Origin: Chinchilla lanigera
Lineage: Eukaryota; Chordata; Mammalia; Rodentia; Chinchillidae
NCBI RefSeq assembly: GCF_000276665.1
Contig: NW_004955487.1
Coordinates: 9,596,358-9,660,357 of the forward strand
Reading direction: 5' to 3'
Length of the DNA: 64,000 nucleotides
In this document: positions 59,750 through 64,000 of the stretch, piece after piece
Numbering within the stretch: the stretch's first letter is position 1
How the letters are laid out: each line of letters begins with the position of its first letter
Notes under the pieces: model-generated
The model's database searches: none
Seen by the model: only the letters and a program-made list of their open reading frames with translations
Told to the model about the DNA's origin: nothing
Made by a program: the position numbers and the translations under genes

Positions 59750-60620
59750 CAAAACAAAAACAGGCAAGGACATAAAAATAAACACAAAGAATTTTTATCA
59801 AATATAAAATATGAGCACAAAAATAAGTCAAAGGCTATCATTACAATGAATATGAGAGAAACAGATCTGTAAACTGGATAATGATCTGTACTGTGTACTA
59901 GTGGTGCAACTGAAATTGAATGAAATACAAAGGACAAAATTTAAATTAACTTTTATCCATACCAGGCACATCATTACAACTCAAAAGCTGTAATTTGCGA
60001 AAATAGCAAAATTACCTTTAGGCAAGAGAGGTTTGAAGTGATTATTTCTAGTCAAGCCAAAGGAGTGATAGAATGTTAAGAAATGTTATAATCTTTAAGC
60101 ATAATGGAATCTGTGTGAGTCATGTGTTGGTAGAACTTTAACAATATTGCTTCAAAATATGTAAAGGAAAAGCTGACAAATTATAAGAAAAATAGGCAAA
60201 TCCACTTTTTTTCTGAAGTTAGCAGATTAGGTAGATAATTAAAAAGGACTGAGGTTTGCATTTCCTCACACTCCACAGAGTAGTGCACCATACATGGGTC
60301 ACAGAAGTGCTGTGTCATTGATCCAGGTGGTTGTGGTGGGCCTGCAGGGCCTGGGACAGCCATGGCCAAGGACAATTATCTTAGGCTCCCAGCAGTGATG
60401 TTCATGTCCTAGGAGTGCCAATCTGCCAAATTTTTAGGTGAGCTGTGTTCTAACATAAAAAGTTTTGGACTCAGGGTAATTAATTGATTTCACATAAGAC
60501 ATGATGGATGTATATGTATCATATCGTATATATCAAATATACATTTGCATCATATATATTTATATACATTTCTATGAAGCTTTGTATCAATAAAAAGGAA
60601 GAACACAGTTTTGATTTTTA
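59750..60620. other. AT-rich sequence, possibly old L1
   Basis: A-rich on the plus strand with no surviving frame; may be decayed L1. Not certain. Confidence 0.3.
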
Positions 60621-60624
60621 TTTT

Positions 60625-60985
60625 AAAGAGAATAAAAAACAATAACAAAATAACAACATAGACAAAAATAAAACAACACAAAAACAATAAAAATGATACA
60701 GAGTTTCAAAAGAAAATGATAGGAATTAACAGTGGTTGTTATACTATATGTTGTTATCTTCAGTGAAGTTGCTCAGATTACTAGATGTAAGAATGGAAGA
60801 TTGATCAAACCATTAAAGAGAATAAAAAATAATAAAAAAAACCTTAGAAATGATACATAGCTTCACCAAACAAGATGGTAGGAATTCACCAATGGTTGTT
60901 ATATTGCATATTGTTGCCTTCAAATTAGTTGTTCAGATTACCAGATATAAGCACACAAAATTGGCCAAAAAATTTAAGCATTAAC
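60625..60985. repeat. Diverged ~190-bp tandem duplication
   Basis: The order of aaagagaataaaaaa, gaaatgatacatagcttca (versus aaaatgatacagagtttca), aggaattcaccaatggttgt (versus aggaattaacagtggttgt) and ttcagattaccagatataag (versus ctcagattactagatgtaag) is found twice, beginning at 60625 and 60815. Confidence 0.8.
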
Positions 60986-60989
60986 TGTT

Positions 60990-61562
60990 CCTTTCAATAA
61001 ACCAATAGACATCAGCCGTACAATTATCCCTGTATATATACTTTCCCCTTCCTTTGTTCTTTTTCTCTTTTCCCTCAAGTCAGCTGTTCCTTCCCTTTGA
61101 GCAATTTCTTTCCCTTTCATAAAATCTATTGTACCTTTTGGCTTTTATTTAGTCTTTCAGGTTCTTACACTAGGGAGACAGTATGATGCTTACATGTATG
61201 GGTCCAATTTATTTCACTTATGAGTATGGTCTCTAGTTGCATCCATTTACCTATAAAAGCCTTGAGTTTATCTTTTTTATAGCTGAGCAATACTCCATTG
61301 CATAAAAAAACACACCTTTTTTACACATTCCTCAGTTGATGGGCATTTGGGTTGTTTTGAAGATTTAGCTATGAGAAATTATACTATTATAAACATGGGT
61401 GCAAATATATTGCTGTGGTATAGTGTTTTTAATTCTTCTGGGAAAATACCCAGAAGGGGAATAGCTGGGTTAAGTGGGACCTCTAATCCTAGCTTTGTGA
61501 GGAATCTCCAAAATGATTTCCACAGTGGTTTCACCAGTCTACACTCTCACCAGCAGTAGAGG
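60990..61562 (-). mobile_element. L1 fragment
   Basis: Clear complement of the L1 3' part: tgagcaatactccattgcat, cagttgatgggcatttgggt, aaatacccagaaggggaata and gatttccacagtggtttcac in order. No open frame. Confidence 0.8.
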
Positions 61563-61569
61563 AGAACAC

Positions 61570-62200
61570 AGTTTTAGAAACAAATGTTCAAATGCTGATA
61601 ATCTTAAAATCTTAAAATGCACAAAAAATGAAACACCATGTAGATTTAATTCTTTGGCTATAAGGTAAAGAAATCAGAAAATACACCAAAAGATAGCTTA
61701 CACAAAGTGTATAAAAAGATTTTAAATGGGTATTTCATTTAAGAGAATACTAAAATATATTTAGCAGTAAATCACAGTGAATACCTACATTTTAAAGTCT
61801 GTAAGAAGTTTGCTTAATATTATTAGGTAGTTTCATCTAAGAGAAAAAAGGTTAAGATGAAAAGAACTAGCATAGAATTTAAAAAGGTAAAGGGGAAACC
61901 ATGAACACACATAAAAATAACATTTTGACAATGGTAATAGCAAAAATTATGGAAATTTTTTAAAGTAACCAAAATGCTTAAACAATGAAATGATGAGTTT
62001 CTTTGTAGAAAAAAATCAATAAAATGGTAGGCTATAACTAATCATTTTCCAAATAAAAAAGTAGAAAAATGAAAAAGAACCAATACAGGCATTAGAAAAT
62101 GATAATAAAAAATGATAGGGAATAATAAAGGAATGTCACATTCTTTTTTGGTAAAAGCTGAAAATCTATAATACATGGGTGGTATATCTAGTAGCATATA
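61570..62200. other. A-rich unassigned sequence
   Basis: Very AT-rich with no readable frame. Probably old LINE debris, but I see no phrase that proves it. Confidence 0.3.
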
Positions 62201-62440
62201 ATTTACCTAAATCAAAGTGATAAAAGGTAACACAGCTATTGATGTGGGAGAAATGGAAAAAATATAGCCAAGATCGTTCTATACAAGACTCCTACCTAGG
62301 TTGCTTTTTAAAATAAGGTAATTCCTGTATTATATTAACTATCCTAGAACACACAAAAGAGCATTTCACAACCATTTAGTGGTATCCTGATACTAAAACT
62401 TGACAGGGCTCAAACACACAGACACACACACATACATACA
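62200..62440 (+). mobile_element. Diverged L1 ORF2 fragment (plus)
   Basis: gtggtatcctgatactaaaa followed by cttgacagggctcaaacaca resembles the L1 ORF2 phrase in plus orientation, then runs into a CA-rich patch (62410-62440). Confidence 0.45.
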
Positions 62441-62869
62441 CTCACCAGTTTGGCTAATCTCACAAACATAAAACATGCATATTCAGAAAATCAAATTTTG
62501 CATTGAATTAAAAGCATAATGCATCATGAATATCTATCTCCCTTTGTATGCTTGCTATGAAATAGTGGTTCCTTATCAGAAAACCAATTAATGAAATTCA
62601 CTATTTAGTGTATAGAAGGATGTGGGTCTGCAAGTATGATGTCACAAGACAGTCCTGCTCACACACAGACACATGCACACTCTTCTTTAGTAGCTTAATG
62701 TAAGGTAATATTCTCATTCCACAAAGTGAAATTATGTAGTTCAGTATAAATCATTAACTCAAACAGTAAGAAACACAGTTACAAAAGAAAAAATATTATT
62801 TCCAGACCACGGAGTTATAATTATTAGTTACCAAATTAACATAAGAATAAGAAATTTTGTTACTTGGCT

Positions 62870-63105
62870 TGATTCAAAACTAGCAAAAAGCCTTAATAAA
62901 TTCCAAATAAGCTAACTATTGCTTGGAAATTTTAAGGAAAAACACACATTCCTATTGCTACAAAAGTGAATTAAAAATACCTAGGAAAATCCTACCAGGA
63001 CAGGTAGAGCCTGAGAGAAGTGAGTCAAAATCCTGTTGAAGGAGAAAAATAAAATTCATAAATTAAAGGCAGCCCTATTTGGAATCCCACAGGATTTGAA
63101 AAGCT
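62870..63105 (+). mobile_element. Diverged L1 ORF2 fragment (plus)
   Basis: ttaaaaatacctaggaaaat and cctaccaggacaggtagagc resemble a later L1 ORF2 phrase. This L1 lies in the opposite orientation to the one at 61.0-61.6 kb. Confidence 0.45.
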
Positions 63106-63212
63106 TTATTAATTTTATGTTTACTTTCTTGTACTACTATTTAGCAGTTCTTCATTGGTAGCTTACTTATTTTGAATTTTCCTGGTTTTCTATTTAATTC
63201 ATTTGGTCTCAT

Positions 63213-63366
63213 GTTTTCTTTTCTTTTTTTTTTTTTTTTTTTTTTTTTTTTCAGACAGGGTTTTGCTATGCAATTCTGGTCAGCCTGAACTAACTCATTT
63301 TGTAGCCCAGGCAGGCCTCATACTTAGAGCAATCCTCCTGCCTTAGCCTTCAGAGTACTGGGATCA
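63213..63366 (-). mobile_element. B1-type SINE with internal duplication
   Basis: A T run of about 30 bases, then cagacagggttttgctatgc, cagcctgaactaactcattt, tgtagcccaggcaggcctca, caatcctcctgccttagcct and agtactgggatcat. Confidence 0.85.
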
Positions 63367-63639
63367 TATTATTCAAGTTCTGCTTTAACTACATCTCACA
63401 AGTTTACTTTTCAAGTGAGCCATTTGTAAATATTAAGCAATTGCAATTTTAAATTTTCCCATTGGCCCATGAATTATTTAGAAATGAGTTGATAATGTCC
63501 AACTCCATATGCTTTTTTACATTTATTTTGTTTTACTACTTACAATCAAGACTTCTTAAAATAGTTCACCAGTTTTTTTCAGTTCACCAGACTCTTTTTT
63601 CAGACTCTTTGCCCAAGGAATATAATAATCATCAATATT

Positions 63640-63820
63640 TATTGGCTCCAATTGGGTGCCTGGCTCCTGGCATCTCACACAGGTTAGTTCACTGAACCTC
63701 CCTCCCTATGAGATGGGCTCTTACTGTCACCATGTTAGACACAGAGGGGGAGAGGAAAGTAACAGAGATCCTGCTGCAGTAAGCGGCAGGGCAGTGACTT
63801 GAACTTTGTACAAATGGATT
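63640..63820 (-). mobile_element. MIR SINE
   Basis: gtgcctggctcctggcatct, actgtcaccatgttagacac, agagggggagaggaaagtaa and gcagggcagtgacttgaact match the MIR complement in order. Confidence 0.6.
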
Positions 63821-64000
63821 CTTTTTTCTGGAATTCCCTTGCCTCAGAGCCTACCTCATTGGCCTCCTAATGCACTTCTCCCATTAGAGCTCAAAGGAAA
63901 CTCCCTTGAACTGACAGTTAAGAGAAACTTTGGCTCTGGATGTTTAAAGTCCATGCTCTGAGAAAAGTGCCTTATGCTGAAGAAGTGAAGGGAGCTTTTC

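Overview
This window looks like ordinary nuclear DNA of a mammal, most likely a rodent outside the mouse/rat group. The evidence is the repeat content: 7SL-derived B1-type SINEs (several with the internal duplication typical of rodent B1), tRNA-like ID elements, B1+ID composites, old MIR and L2-like fragments, decayed L1, MaLR-type LTRs and Tigger/pogo DNA transposons. I saw no mouse-style B2 or B4. I cannot name the species. No complete protein-coding gene, tRNA or rRNA can be supported. Almost all open frames are short, overlap repeats or low-complexity sequence, and show no recognisable protein family.

Layout. 0-4.4 kb: an LTR-like sequence carrying a truncated U2 snRNA insertion, then unassigned sequence and rearranged L1 pieces, including a broken stretch of the ORF2 C-terminus. 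4.5-25 kb: moderately GC-rich sequence with B1/ID SINEs, MIR, a long-inverted-repeat Tigger-type MITE (13.9 kb), a solo MaLR LTR (14.2 kb), a MER2-like Tigger end (19.8 kb), and two adjacent minus-strand open frames at 12.4-13.1 kb with splice-like edges. 25.8-28.1 kb: a complete non-autonomous MaLR retrotransposon with two LTRs and a perfect 5-bp target duplication. 29.3-30.0 kb: a CA-rich minisatellite. 34.5-35.4 kb: a Tigger transposon with both ends and a transposase C-terminus remnant.

39.3-40.3 kb is a strong CpG island with a dense array of GC boxes and good splice donors on the minus strand. This is the only promoter-like region and probably marks the first, noncoding exon of a gene running leftwards. 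40.3-64 kb becomes increasingly AT-rich. It holds minus-strand MaLR LTRs (43.1, 46.7 and 51.0 kb, the last inside an L1), a 30-bp palindrome, local duplications, an old DNA-transposon-like piece (55.6-56.1 kb), an LTR-like repeat (56.5-56.9 kb), and L1 fragments with SINEs to the end.

I found no cassette of cooperating genes or novel system. The items most worth checking are the U2 retro-insertion, the MaLR copy, the CpG-island promoter, the palindrome with an ER6-like core, the hairpin MITE and several unexplained local duplications.
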